From IMG/VR virus record IMGVR_UViG_3300049893_001811, positions 1 through 33,878 of that record: a DNA stretch of 33,878 nt; one strand, written 5' to 3'. Positions 13,381 to 20,204 of the stretch are shown piece after piece. The first letter of the stretch is position 1. Every line of letters starts with the position of its first letter. The notes below the pieces were generated by a model, which did not search any database, was not told where the DNA came from, and saw only the letters and a program-made list of their open reading frames with translations. The stretch comes from a virus. A program made the position numbers and the translations under genes.

Positions 13381-13585
13381 GGGTGCGCCTCCAGTGGTCG
13401 ACCTTCGAGTGCGTCGCGTCGGCGTAGCCCAGCGACTTGAGCCACGCCACGACCTGGCTGCTGGAGATGTCGCCCGACTCGTCGATCTGCTTCAGCACGT
13501 CGGCCGGCAGTGTCTCCATCCACGAGCGGTAGCCGGACTTCGTGGGGTTGGCCTTGGCGAACTCCTCGAGCGTCGGCTTCTTCAT
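13355..13585 (-). CDS. Small predicted DNA-binding (HTH-like) protein, 76 aa
   Basis: A helix-turn-helix-like core is predicted: L-P-A-D-V-L-K-Q-I (about 26-34), then a turn with S-S-S-Q-V-V-A-W-L-K-S-L-G-Y (41-55), and a basic C-terminus (R-R-T-R-G-R-R). A similar 'LP..v...I......I..WL...GY' pattern occurs in small phage DNA-binding proteins. Starts at ATG 13585 (TGATG with the endolysin stop) and runs 26 bases into the metallophosphoesterase gene. DNA binding is inferred from pattern; the target is unknown. Confidence 0.6.
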   Translation of the reverse strand: MKKPTLEEFAKANPTKSGYRSWMETLPADVLKQIDESGDISSSQVVAWLKSLGYADATHSKVDHWRRTRGRRTTKP

Positions 13586-14031
13586 CAGGCCCCGAAGAGG
13601 AAGTGGTCGAACCAGCGCCGCAGCTCGGGGGTGTCGGGCCGGGACGCCATGTCGATCGTCTGGGAGCAGTGGACGTGGTCGTAGTGGTTCTTCGGCCGGT
13701 ACGGCTGGGCGCCCTTGTCGCCGGTCCAGCGGGTGTCGCGCCAGATGACCTCGCCGACGCCGATCTGGTCGCAGGCGTTGACCAGGCGCAGGAAGAGCTC
13801 GTCGCCGGTCTCCTTGTTGGGCACGAACCAGTCGATGCCCCGGCCCGCAGCGTGCGTCGACCAGGTCGTCAGGCTGCCCCGGACCTTGCGGCTGTTGTAG
13901 ATGCCGCCGGTCTTGACGCCACGGGGCGCCATGCGGGCAAGCACCACGTCGGACAGGGCACGGGAACCGGGGCGTGGCCCCTGGATGGCCTTGGCCTCGG
14001 CCGCAGTGACGGGCTGATACTTGGGCGGCAT
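13585..14031 (-). CDS. Endolysin, M15-like zinc peptidase, 148 aa
   Basis: The zinc triad of the VanY/M15-type peptidases is seen: H60-x6-D67 (S-T-H-A-A-G-R-G-I-D) and H121 in the H-Y-D-H-V-H sequence. A W-R-D-T-R-W segment near 97-102 lines the active site in related cell-wall peptidases from actinobacteria and their phages. It would cut the peptide stems or crossbridges of peptidoglycan. There is no signal peptide, so the holin is needed for release. No separate cell-wall-binding domain is present, making it a short single-domain enzyme. The start ATG 14031 lies 2 bases after the upstream stop. Confidence 0.82.
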   Translation of the reverse strand: MPPKYQPVTAAEAKAIQGPRPGSRALSDVVLARMAPRGVKTGGIYNSRKVRGSLTTWSTHAAGRGIDWFVPNKETGDELFLRLVNACDQIGVGEVIWRDTRWTGDKGAQPYRPKNHYDHVHCSQTIDMASRPDTPELRRWFDHFLFGA

Positions 14032-14033
14032 GC

Positions 14034-14345
14034 TCAGTCCTCCTCGAGGTCGGGCTGTTCGGCACCGAGGTGGCGGTGCAGCTTCTCGGCGAGCTCGTCG
14101 TGCTTGTCGTCGAGCCCGTCGATGCGGTGGCCGAGGCCGTCGACCTTGCCGCCGAGCTCGCCGACGCTGCGCACGACGTCGCCCATGAGCCGCTGCGACT
14201 CGCTGTGCTGCTCGGTGTTCTCCTTGGCCTGCTTCTCGGCGACCTTGCGGGTGCGGCTGGTCATCACGGCGGCCACGGCGGCAGGGATGGCGGCGAGGAT
14301 GGCGCAGGTCCCGCCAATGATGGAGACGATCACTGCGTCGCTCAT
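14034..14345 (-). CDS. Membrane protein with coiled-coil tail, holin-associated, 103 aa
   Basis: A single hydrophobic segment occupies about 4-28 (V-I-V-S-I-I-G-G, then A-A-V-A-A-V), followed by Arg/Lys and a long helix with heptad-type spacing and G-K/G-H-R-I-D-G-L-D repeats (about 32-93). This layout resembles the DUF2746-type proteins often beside endolysin genes of actinophages. It could be a second holin component or a spanin-like regulator. ATG 14345 overlaps the upstream stop (ATGA). Role inferred from position. Confidence 0.6.
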   Translation of the reverse strand: MSDAVIVSIIGGTCAILAAIPAAVAAVMTSRTRKVAEKQAKENTEQHSESQRLMGDVVRSVGELGGKVDGLGHRIDGLDDKHDELAEKLHRHLGAEQPDLEED

Positions 14346-14638
14346 GTGTCGCCGTCCGTCAGGATCTGCGTGGCCACGGGCTTGAGGTCGTCGAGGCTGG
14401 TGGCGTCGACGATGGCCTGGGCAAGCAGGTGGAGCGGGTCCGGCACGGGTGCCGCCGGGCCGGTATGGGCGGCGACGACGGCACCGAGAGCCACGTCGTC
14501 CTGGGCGCCGGGCGTGTACACGGCGACGAGGCCGCCGACGTCGTTGGCGTCGACGACGGTGGCGTCGACGGCCCGCAGCTCGGTGGCCAGGAGGCCGAAG
14601 TCGACCGGGCCGGGCGTCGGGTACAGGACACGGATCAT
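14342..14638 (-). CDS. Unknown protein after the tail fibre gene, 98 aa
   Basis: The protein has a beta-rich N-terminal half (I2-R-V-L-Y, V-D-F-G-L-L-A, A-T-V-V-D) and a helical C-terminal half ending in acidic residues. It is joined on both sides by ATGA overlaps to the tail fibre and the membrane protein. Small genes after tail fibres often encode fibre chaperones or attachment proteins, but no such motif was identified. Confidence 0.55.
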   Translation of the reverse strand: MIRVLYPTPGPVDFGLLATELRAVDATVVDANDVGGLVAVYTPGAQDDVALGAVVAAHTGPAAPVPDPLHLLAQAIVDATSLDDLKPVATQILTDGDT

Positions 14639-16059
14639 GCGGCCACCTTGTTGACGGACAGCGAACCGAGGTTGAAGGTCTGCGTGGCGCCCGAGGCGCT
14701 CGTCGTGACCAGCAGGTCGAGGGTTAGCGAGCCGGAGCTGATCGTCTCGGTGGCCGTGCCGGTCATGGCGTAGGGCACCGCAGTGGCTGCGCTGGCGTTC
14801 GTGTTGAACACGAGGGTCATCGCCCCGGCCTGCGACGTGGTCGTCAGCACGCGGACCATGGCCTGCAGGTGGGCGACACGGGCCGTGGCCGAGTTCGACA
14901 CGAGCGGCGTGACCGACAGCATCGTTGTCGCACCGATCTTGAGAGCGAACGTGACGTTTTTGTTGGTGCCGCTGGACTGGGTGAAGTTGATGCCTGCGTC
15001 GATGAGAAGCACGTCGCCGGCGGCGCAGGCCGGAATGGTGACCGTCGAGGTCAGCAGCGACGTGGCGACGGTGGGCTCGGTGACGGTCGAGCCTGCGCCC
15101 TGCCCGCCTACGGCCTTGGTGGACAGCCGGGCCGAGGGCACCGTGCCGGTGGACAGGTCCGACGCCGAGCCCGAGGTGGCGACGGTGGCTAGGCCGCTGA
15201 TCTTGCTGGTGGCGATGGCGGCACTGGCGCTGATGTCGCCGTTGACGATGGTGCCGTCGGTGATGTCCGAGCTGGTGATCGTCGACTTGCTTGCCAGCGT
15301 CCCGGCGTCGCTGATCGTCGCCAGCAGCTGCGTGCCGGTGTGGTTGGCCCGGTTGAGCAGGGTGGCGTCGGAGCTGTTCGCCGTGGCGCCCGAGGCGATG
15401 CCGTCGAGCTTCGACTTGTCGGCCGAGCTCATGGCGCCCTGTGCCGAGGTCGACGCTGCGGGGAGCCGGGCGGCGTCGAACGTGCCGGAGGTGATCTTGC
15501 TGGCGGCGAGGTTGGGCACGTCGGCGGCGGCGACGTTCGCCCAGGCCGGTGCGCCGGTGCCGTCGATGCGCAGCACCTTGCCCTCGGCGAGGGACTGCCC
15601 GGCCCATGTGGGCAGGTCGTAGCTCGAGCCCTGTCGGGTCGTGATGGCCCAGCCCCAGGTGCCGCCGGCGTCGACAGACGTGAACCCGACGCCGTTGCCG
15701 GAGCGCACCAGGAACGTGGTCGACCCGACTCCGTCGAGGAACACGTCGGTCCCGGCGCAGGTCACGGTGACGTCTGCACCGGCGCCGACGAGGACGGTTC
15801 GGCCGCTCTTCGCCTGTGCGCTGGGCAGCACGACCGTGGACCCGGTGGACACGACGGTGGTCTCGTGGGTGATCGTGTACGACGCGGCGCTCGTGTAGAT
15901 CGAGTCGCTGCGCTGGTACTGCGGGTGGTCGTCGCCGGTGGCGAGGCCCGTCAGGTCGCTGTGGGCGGTGACGCCGCCGCCTCCGCCGCCCTCGTGGACG
16001 ACCGTGGCGACGTTGATGCGGACGCCGGCCTTCGTGGTGAGCTGGACGGCGGCGCTCAT
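14635..16059 (-). CDS. Tail fibre / minor tail protein, 474 aa
   Basis: The middle contains the short phage-fibre motifs S-A-D-K-S-K-L-D-G-I-A-S-G-A (about 225-238) and L-N-R-A-N-H-T-G-T-Q (about 248-257), which recur in many side-tail fibres. The region before is beta-rich with repeated T-V-x-V-T strands; a Gly-rich run (G-G-G-G-G-G) lies near residue 28. The C-terminal third (about 355-474) is an all-beta, Ser/Thr-rich domain likely to be a receptor-binding or trimer tip. It is presumed to form trimers at the tail tip that recognise the host surface. ATG 16059 overlaps the upstream stop (ATGA). Confidence 0.8.
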   Translation of the reverse strand: MSAAVQLTTKAGVRINVATVVHEGGGGGGVTAHSDLTGLATGDDHPQYQRSDSIYTSAASYTITHETTVVSTGSTVVLPSAQAKSGRTVLVGAGADVTVTCAGTDVFLDGVGSTTFLVRSGNGVGFTSVDAGGTWGWAITTRQGSSYDLPTWAGQSLAEGKVLRIDGTGAPAWANVAAADVPNLAASKITSGTFDAARLPAASTSAQGAMSSADKSKLDGIASGATANSSDATLLNRANHTGTQLLATISDAGTLASKSTITSSDITDGTIVNGDISASAAIATSKISGLATVATSGSASDLSTGTVPSARLSTKAVGGQGAGSTVTEPTVATSLLTSTVTIPACAAGDVLLIDAGINFTQSSGTNKNVTFALKIGATTMLSVTPLVSNSATARVAHLQAMVRVLTTTSQAGAMTLVFNTNASAATAVPYAMTGTATETISSGSLTLDLLVTTSASGATQTFNLGSLSVNKVAA

Positions 16060-16406
16060 CGGACGATCGAGTCCGTCGGGATGATGCGGCCCTGCACGAA
16101 CGTCACGACCGTGCCGGACTTGGTGCCCTGAATGGCGTAGACGAGCGTGTCGCCGGGCGTCCAGTCGTCGGTGGTCGTCGCCGAGACCTTGGCCAGCAGC
16201 GCCAGCGTGGTCGACGTCGACGTGTCGGTGAACGTGAACGTGCCCACGGTGCTCGACGAGCTCGGCGTAGCGCGTACCTGGCCGGTCCACGACCAGCCGT
16301 TCCACGCGTAGTCGTCGCCGGTGCTCGAGACCTCGACCTCGAGCGTGTCGCCTACCGGCCCGACGAGGTCGACCTCGGAGCCGTTCGGGATGGCTTTCCA
16401 GCTCAT
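16056..16406 (-). CDS. Small beta-rich minor tail protein, 116 aa
   Basis: ATG 16406 has a good ribosome site (GGAGGGC) in the 17-base gap before it. The sequence is all-beta with W19-x-W-type aromatic pairs near the centre, and the N-terminal pattern G-S-E-V-D-L-V-G-P-x-G-D-T-L-E-V resembles the baseplate/BppU-like N-terminal domain of small tail proteins. Placement between the two beta-rich tail genes supports a structural role. Family assignment is tentative. Confidence 0.6.
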   Translation of the reverse strand: MSWKAIPNGSEVDLVGPVGDTLEVEVSSTGDDYAWNGWSWTGQVRATPSSSSTVGTFTFTDTSTSTTLALLAKVSATTTDDWTPGDTLVYAIQGTKSGTVVTFVQGRIIPTDSIVR

Positions 16407-16423
16407 CGGGTGCCCTCCAGGGG

Positions 16424-17122
16424 TTAGTACTTGATCTGGCCGACCGACCAGCCGGGGCTCGGACCCACAGGGATCGGGTTGTCGATGCCGAACGTCTTGG
16501 CCATCCACGGGTTCGACGTACTGGACGTCAGCGTCGGGCCGCCGTAGCTGCCGGGCGTGACCTGCTGGTCGAGCAGCCGTGTCGTCGGGGCAGCGGCCTG
16601 GTTCGCCTGGCTCGTGTAGCCGTTGGCGGTGCCGATCGTGAGCGTGCCGCCAGAGTCGGCCTGCGACACGATGCAGACCAACGTGGCCGGGTACGCCGGG
16701 CTGGTGACGCTGCCGCCGGTGAACGACGTCGAGGCGTTGGCCGTCTCGTCAAGCGACTCAATGGTGACGGCCGGGCTGCCCGAGCCGCGCCACACGAATA
16801 TCTGGGCCCGCCAGGCGAACGTGCCGGTGGTCGACGCCGTGATCGTCGGGTTGGCCTCGGCACCGCTGTGCGCCTTGAAGTAGACGTCGAGCGTCGCCTT
16901 GGGGTTGGACGACGTGCCGCCGGTCTTCTGCAACGGGCCGCCGACCGTGTCCCATCCTGCGGGCGGCGAGAACGTGAACGGTGTGCCGCTGGTCTGGCCA
17001 CGGAGAACCATGACCATGGCGTCGCCCGCTGCGAGACTGCCGGGCAGCGGCAGCGTCAGCGACAGCAGCGAGGTCGTCGAGAGCTGAGAGCTCGCACTGA
17101 GGTAGGTGAAGTTGCCGGCCAC
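16424..17122 (-). CDS. Minor tail protein with jelly-roll-like repeats, 232 aa
   Basis: GTG 17122 lies one base after the upstream stop. The protein is beta-rich throughout, with a P-P-A-G-W motif near 57 and repeated T-x-T/S-G-T strand-turns, and G-T-F-A-W-R-A-Q-I-F near 99-108. It resembles surface-exposed tail proteins with carbohydrate-binding-like folds found after Gp37-like genes. No catalytic residues were noted. The exact family is not known to me. Confidence 0.65.
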   Translation of the reverse strand: MAGNFTYLSASSQLSTTSLLSLTLPLPGSLAAGDAMVMVLRGQTSGTPFTFSPPAGWDTVGGPLQKTGGTSSNPKATLDVYFKAHSGAEANPTITASTTGTFAWRAQIFVWRGSGSPAVTIESLDETANASTSFTGGSVTSPAYPATLVCIVSQADSGGTLTIGTANGYTSQANQAAAPTTRLLDQQVTPGSYGGPTLTSSTSNPWMAKTFGIDNPIPVGPSPGWSVGQIKY

Positions 17123-17123
17123 G

Positions 17124-17939
17124 TCAGTAGCCGGGGCCGCCGACCATCTGCACCGACAGGTTCGCAGCACCCGTCCCTGCAGCGGTCGTCTCGACGGTCA
17201 ACCAGTCGAACGCCGTGAGCGACACGTCGGTCAGCAGCGCCGTCTGGTGGTAGCGGCCCGAGTTCAGCGACAGCGTCGCAACCGTCGACCCGTTCTTCTT
17301 GACGACCACGGTCGTCGTCGACGTGCCCGGCGTGTCGAGCGTCGCGTCGACCTGGGTGATGCGCACGGTCTTGTCGGGCGACCAGCGGGCCGAGCCCTCG
17401 ACGGCGAGGGTGGCCTGCGAGAACGTGGCGGGCGTGACGACCTCGACCTTGCCGGACAGCACCTGGGCGTCGAGCGGGCGCACCAGCTGCGCCTTCGGCG
17501 AGCGGCCGGCCAGGGTGCCGTCGCCGACCCGCTTGAGCCACAGGCGCGTCCGGTCGGCGAACGCGTCGGCCTTGGTGTCGAGCTCGGGCACGAACTTGGC
17601 GAAGCCCTCGTCGTCGACGTTGCAGGTGATCGCCACGACCCGGTACGACGTGGGCGTCGAGCCGTCGGGGCCCGGGGCCGTCACGGAGTCCCGCACCCAC
17701 ACGCCCTTGTAGGGCGTCTCGGCGTCGCTCGTCGGCTCGATGCCGATGGTGACGGTGCGCTGCAGCTGCGAGTAGAGCGCCAGGGTGTTCTGGCCGGACT
17801 CGGCCGCCGAGTCGCCCTCCTCGAGCGAGGACAGCGACAGGAAGCCCTCCCGGCGACCGTAGGACGAGATCGACCCGGCGTCCGTCTCGGCCTTGTAGCC
17901 CTTGGCGTAGCGCACCAGGACGGCGTTGAGGATCGTCAC
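17124..17939 (-). CDS. C-terminal part of Gp37-like minor tail protein, 271 aa
   Basis: The frame is the same as that of the upstream gene: TAG (17945-17943), GCC, then GTG at 17939. Its first 40 residues (I-L-N-A-V-L-V-R-Y-A-K-G and the S-S-Y-G-R-R-E-G-F-L segment) continue the Gp37-like fold that begins before the stop, and the rest (about 150-271) is a beta-rich domain likely exposed on the tail. Either it is translated from its own GTG (an AAGGG site is about 7 bases upstream) or it is the end of a 684-residue readthrough product. The split is inside a conserved region, so it is a candidate for recoding or a nonsense mutation. Confidence 0.75.
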   Translation of the reverse strand: MTILNAVLVRYAKGYKAETDAGSISSYGRREGFLSLSSLEEGDSAAESGQNTLALYSQLQRTVTIGIEPTSDAETPYKGVWVRDSVTAPGPDGSTPTSYRVVAITCNVDDEGFAKFVPELDTKADAFADRTRLWLKRVGDGTLAGRSPKAQLVRPLDAQVLSGKVEVVTPATFSQATLAVEGSARWSPDKTVRITQVDATLDTPGTSTTTVVVKKNGSTVATLSLNSGRYHQTALLTDVSLTAFDWLTVETTAAGTGAANLSVQMVGGPGY

Positions 17940-17942
17940 GGC

Positions 17943-19181
17943 CTAGCCCTTCTCGGTGTGCACGAGCTCGGTCAGGTTCGTCCCGGCGGCGTAGGTGGCG
18001 CCCGAGGCGTTGGAGCCGCCCTTGACGTAGGCGTTGAGGCGCAGGCCGACCGGGTCGACGGTGACGTCGAGGTAGGCGTCGCCCAGCTGGCGCAGCACCG
18101 AGAGGTAGTCGGCGCCGATCTGGAAGTTCTCGCCGAGCATCCACGGCCACGGGTCGCCCGCAGAGTCGGTCTCGGAGTCGAACGACAGCGTCCAGCCCGT
18201 GAGAGCCCCACGGGCCGCAGCCTCGAGCAGCAGCTCGAAGACGGCGCCGCCGGCCGTCCGGCCGGGGACCGTCGTCGGGTAGTCGAGCGCCTGCCAGGTG
18301 GCGTCGGTCTTGAACACCGACGAGGCAGTGTCGAGCACGCCGTCGGTCGGCAGCGAGTGGGCCGACACGGCGACCATGCCCCGGTACAGGCCGTTCGGGC
18401 TGTTCTCGTAGACCTCGGCCTCGATGCCGATGGCGTGCGTGCCGGCACTGAGCGGCACGACGGTGCGGTAGCACTCCTCGAAGCTGAACGCCGGGTACTG
18501 CTCGGTCTCCAGCACGACGATGCCGTCGACGTAGAGCGTGGCCCGGTTGTCGGCCGCCAGGTACACGACGAGGTCCATGTCGGTCGGCGCCGTGTAGACG
18601 TAGATGAAGTAGCAGGTGCCCGACGGCGTGACGTTGCCGTAGTTCTTCGACCACAGCCAGCAGGCCGTCGACGGCGACGGCCAGCCCTTCGGCGGGTACC
18701 AGGGGACGTACAGCGGCGGGTCGCCGTCGATGCGGGTGGCGATGGCGTCGTGGCGGACGTACGCGTAGGGCCAGCCGAGCAGGTACGGGTTCTCGGCAAA
18801 GCACCAGTTGAAAGGCCGCACGTCGGAGGCGGGCTTCTTGTCGACGCCACCCTTCGGGTAGACGACGGCGTCCTCCCACAGCGACAGCAGGCCACGGCCG
18901 GAGAGCTCGACGACTTGGTCGACATCCTCGCCCTGGGCGACCATCCGCAGCTCGCGCTGCTCGACGACGCCGGCAAAGGCGGGCTGGCCGTCGACGAGGA
19001 AGCGCACGACGGTGCCGTAGGTGGCCGAGGCCAGGGCGGTGTCGGTGACCTCGAGGCGCAGCGACCAGGTGCCGCAGTCGTTCAGGGTCTCCTGCCAGCG
19101 GTGGTCGAACGCCTTTGGCAGCTCGGCCAGCCGGGTCGAGTTCGTCGAGTTGTAGAGCTCGGCGGTGACGGTGGCGGCCAT
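17943..19181 (-). CDS. Gp37-like minor tail protein, N-terminal part with lectin-like insertion, 412 aa
   Basis: The N-terminal 110 residues follow the pattern of the siphovirus ReqiPepy6 Gp37-like family: W-x-x-R-L tube-forming strands, then V-V-E-L-S-G-R-G-L-L-S-L-W-E-D. About residues 155-290 carry an insertion with A-A-D-N-R-A-T-L-Y-V-D-G-I and G-T-H-A-I-G-I-E, which resembles PA14-type sugar-binding modules. The Gp37 part then resumes near 300 and runs to the T-N-L-T-E-L-V-H-T-E-K-G end, where TAG interrupts the domain. The start is ATG 19181. Family members usually make tail-tip or baseplate structures; cleavage of the host coat is not implied. Confidence 0.8.
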   Translation of the reverse strand: MAATVTAELYNSTNSTRLAELPKAFDHRWQETLNDCGTWSLRLEVTDTALASATYGTVVRFLVDGQPAFAGVVEQRELRMVAQGEDVDQVVELSGRGLLSLWEDAVVYPKGGVDKKPASDVRPFNWCFAENPYLLGWPYAYVRHDAIATRIDGDPPLYVPWYPPKGWPSPSTACWLWSKNYGNVTPSGTCYFIYVYTAPTDMDLVVYLAADNRATLYVDGIVVLETEQYPAFSFEECYRTVVPLSAGTHAIGIEAEVYENSPNGLYRGMVAVSAHSLPTDGVLDTASSVFKTDATWQALDYPTTVPGRTAGGAVFELLLEAAARGALTGWTLSFDSETDSAGDPWPWMLGENFQIGADYLSVLRQLGDAYLDVTVDPVGLRLNAYVKGGSNASGATYAAGTNLTELVHTEKG

Positions 19182-19182
19182 G

Positions 19183-19326
19183 TCAGGACGTCCTCGGGCC
19201 GCGCCGCACCCGGGCCTTGCGCACGATGGCGCCCAGCACGACGGTCACGTTCGCTGCGTTGAGCGTCGGGGCCTGTGGCACTGCGGTCTGCGAGACGACC
19301 GGCAGCGAGACGGTCACGTCGGCCAT
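19183..19326 (-). CDS. Tiny tail-region protein, 47 aa
   Basis: A small frame starts at ATG 19326, sharing one base with the upstream stop (TGATG), and ends at 19183, one base before the next ATG. Its beta-like Val/Thr stretch (V-S-L-P-V-V-S, V-T-V-V-L-G) is followed by a basic tail (R-K-A-R-V-R-R). Codon bias and junctions support it as a gene; function unknown. It could be a small structural peptide of the tail. Confidence 0.55.
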   Translation of the reverse strand: MADVTVSLPVVSQTAVPQAPTLNAANVTVVLGAIVRKARVRRGPRTS

Positions 19327-19727
19327 CAGATGCTGAACCAGCCAGAGGCTGACACGGTGAGCGTGATGTTGCCGCCCGAGGTCACGATCGAGATCGCCGC
19401 CGACGAGGCGTTCGTGTCGAACCAGGCGATGAGCGGGCTCGTCGAGTCGGTGCCGGTGTCCTTGTAGACCCAGATCCCGGTGACCGTCGAGCCTGCAGCC
19501 ACGGCGCTGAACGTCGGGTCGGCCGAGTCGAACGCGCCGCCGGTGGTCGTCTTCGACGCCAGCGTGGTTGTCGCCACCCGGTTGCCGGCGGCGACGTCGT
19601 CGAGGTAGTCGTGCGCCGAGCTGTACGAGTACGTCTTGGTCAGGACGACCTTGATCGTGTCGTTCAGCAGGTCGATGTCGCCGTCGAGGAACAGCTTGCG
19701 TGCAGATGCCTGGACTGCGTTCGCCAT
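19326..19727 (-). CDS. Tail protein of unknown role, 133 aa
   Basis: The N-terminal segment (A-R-K-L-F-L-D-G-D-I-D-L-L-N-D-T-I-K-V) is followed by a Y-S-Y-S-S-A-H-D-Y-L motif and a beta-rich, Ser/Thr-rich C-terminus ending W-F-S-I. Actinophages often carry such a protein between the distal tail and Gp37-like genes. The start is ATG 19727. Location and composition indicate a tail structural protein; no enzymatic features are present. Confidence 0.65.
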   Translation of the reverse strand: MANAVQASARKLFLDGDIDLLNDTIKVVLTKTYSYSSAHDYLDDVAAGNRVATTTLASKTTTGGAFDSADPTFSAVAAGSTVTGIWVYKDTGTDSTSPLIAWFDTNASSAAISIVTSGGNITLTVSASGWFSI

Positions 19728-19728
19728 G

Positions 19729-20202
19729 TCAGACGATCCTTCCGCTAGGGATCGACAGCTCGATGACCGCCTTGGTCCAGCTGCCGTCCTCCGAGATGGT
19801 CCCGAGCTCCATGCCCAGGACGTGCACCGGCTCGGTGCGCGTGGTGCCGTCCGGCATGGTCAGCACGGCCGAACGGGTGCCGTCGCTCGTGCCAGTGGGC
19901 GCCACGACGTTGGTGATGAGGTAGTCGACGTTGGCCTGCAGGCCCTCGTACTTGTCGGCCACGGCAGCGCCGGTCCGGTCGTGGGTGCCCGAGACCAGCA
20001 TCTGCAGGCTGCGCACCGTGACGGTGGCCCGGCGCTGGTAGGCGATGACGCCTGCGGCGCCCGGCAGGATGCGGTCGGAGCCCCGCACGTTCGCCGGGAG
20101 CCACAGCTCGTAGAGGTTCAGCACCTTCCAGGCCGGGCCGTTCATGGCGACGCCGCCGATGGTGAGGTCGCCCGCCGCCGTGTTGTACGTCAGCTTGGGC
20201 AT
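19729..20202 (-). CDS. Probable distal-tail-type minor tail protein, 157 aa
   Basis: It follows the tape measure directly (2 bases apart), as distal tail proteins do in siphoviruses. The fold looks like a beta-sandwich, with L-Y-E-L-W-L near 30-35 and repeated V-x-V strands, for example A-T-V-T-V-R-S-L. It probably connects the tail tube end to the Gp37-like hub. The start is ATG 20202. Assignment rests mainly on order and composition. Confidence 0.62.
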   Translation of the reverse strand: MPKLTYNTAAGDLTIGGVAMNGPAWKVLNLYELWLPANVRGSDRILPGAAGVIAYQRRATVTVRSLQMLVSGTHDRTGAAVADKYEGLQANVDYLITNVVAPTGTSDGTRSAVLTMPDGTTRTEPVHVLGMELGTISEDGSWTKAVIELSIPSGRIV

Positions 20203-20204
20203 CG

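Noticed and set aside
14635-16059. Diversity-generating retroelement target in the tail fibre gene
   Set aside because: No reverse transcriptase, template repeat or adenine-rich variable region was found in the window.
17943-17945. Genome-wide reassignment of TAG as a sense codon
   Set aside because: TAG is the ordinary terminator of the large terminase, protease, holin, integrase and other genes; reading through these gives no sensible extension.
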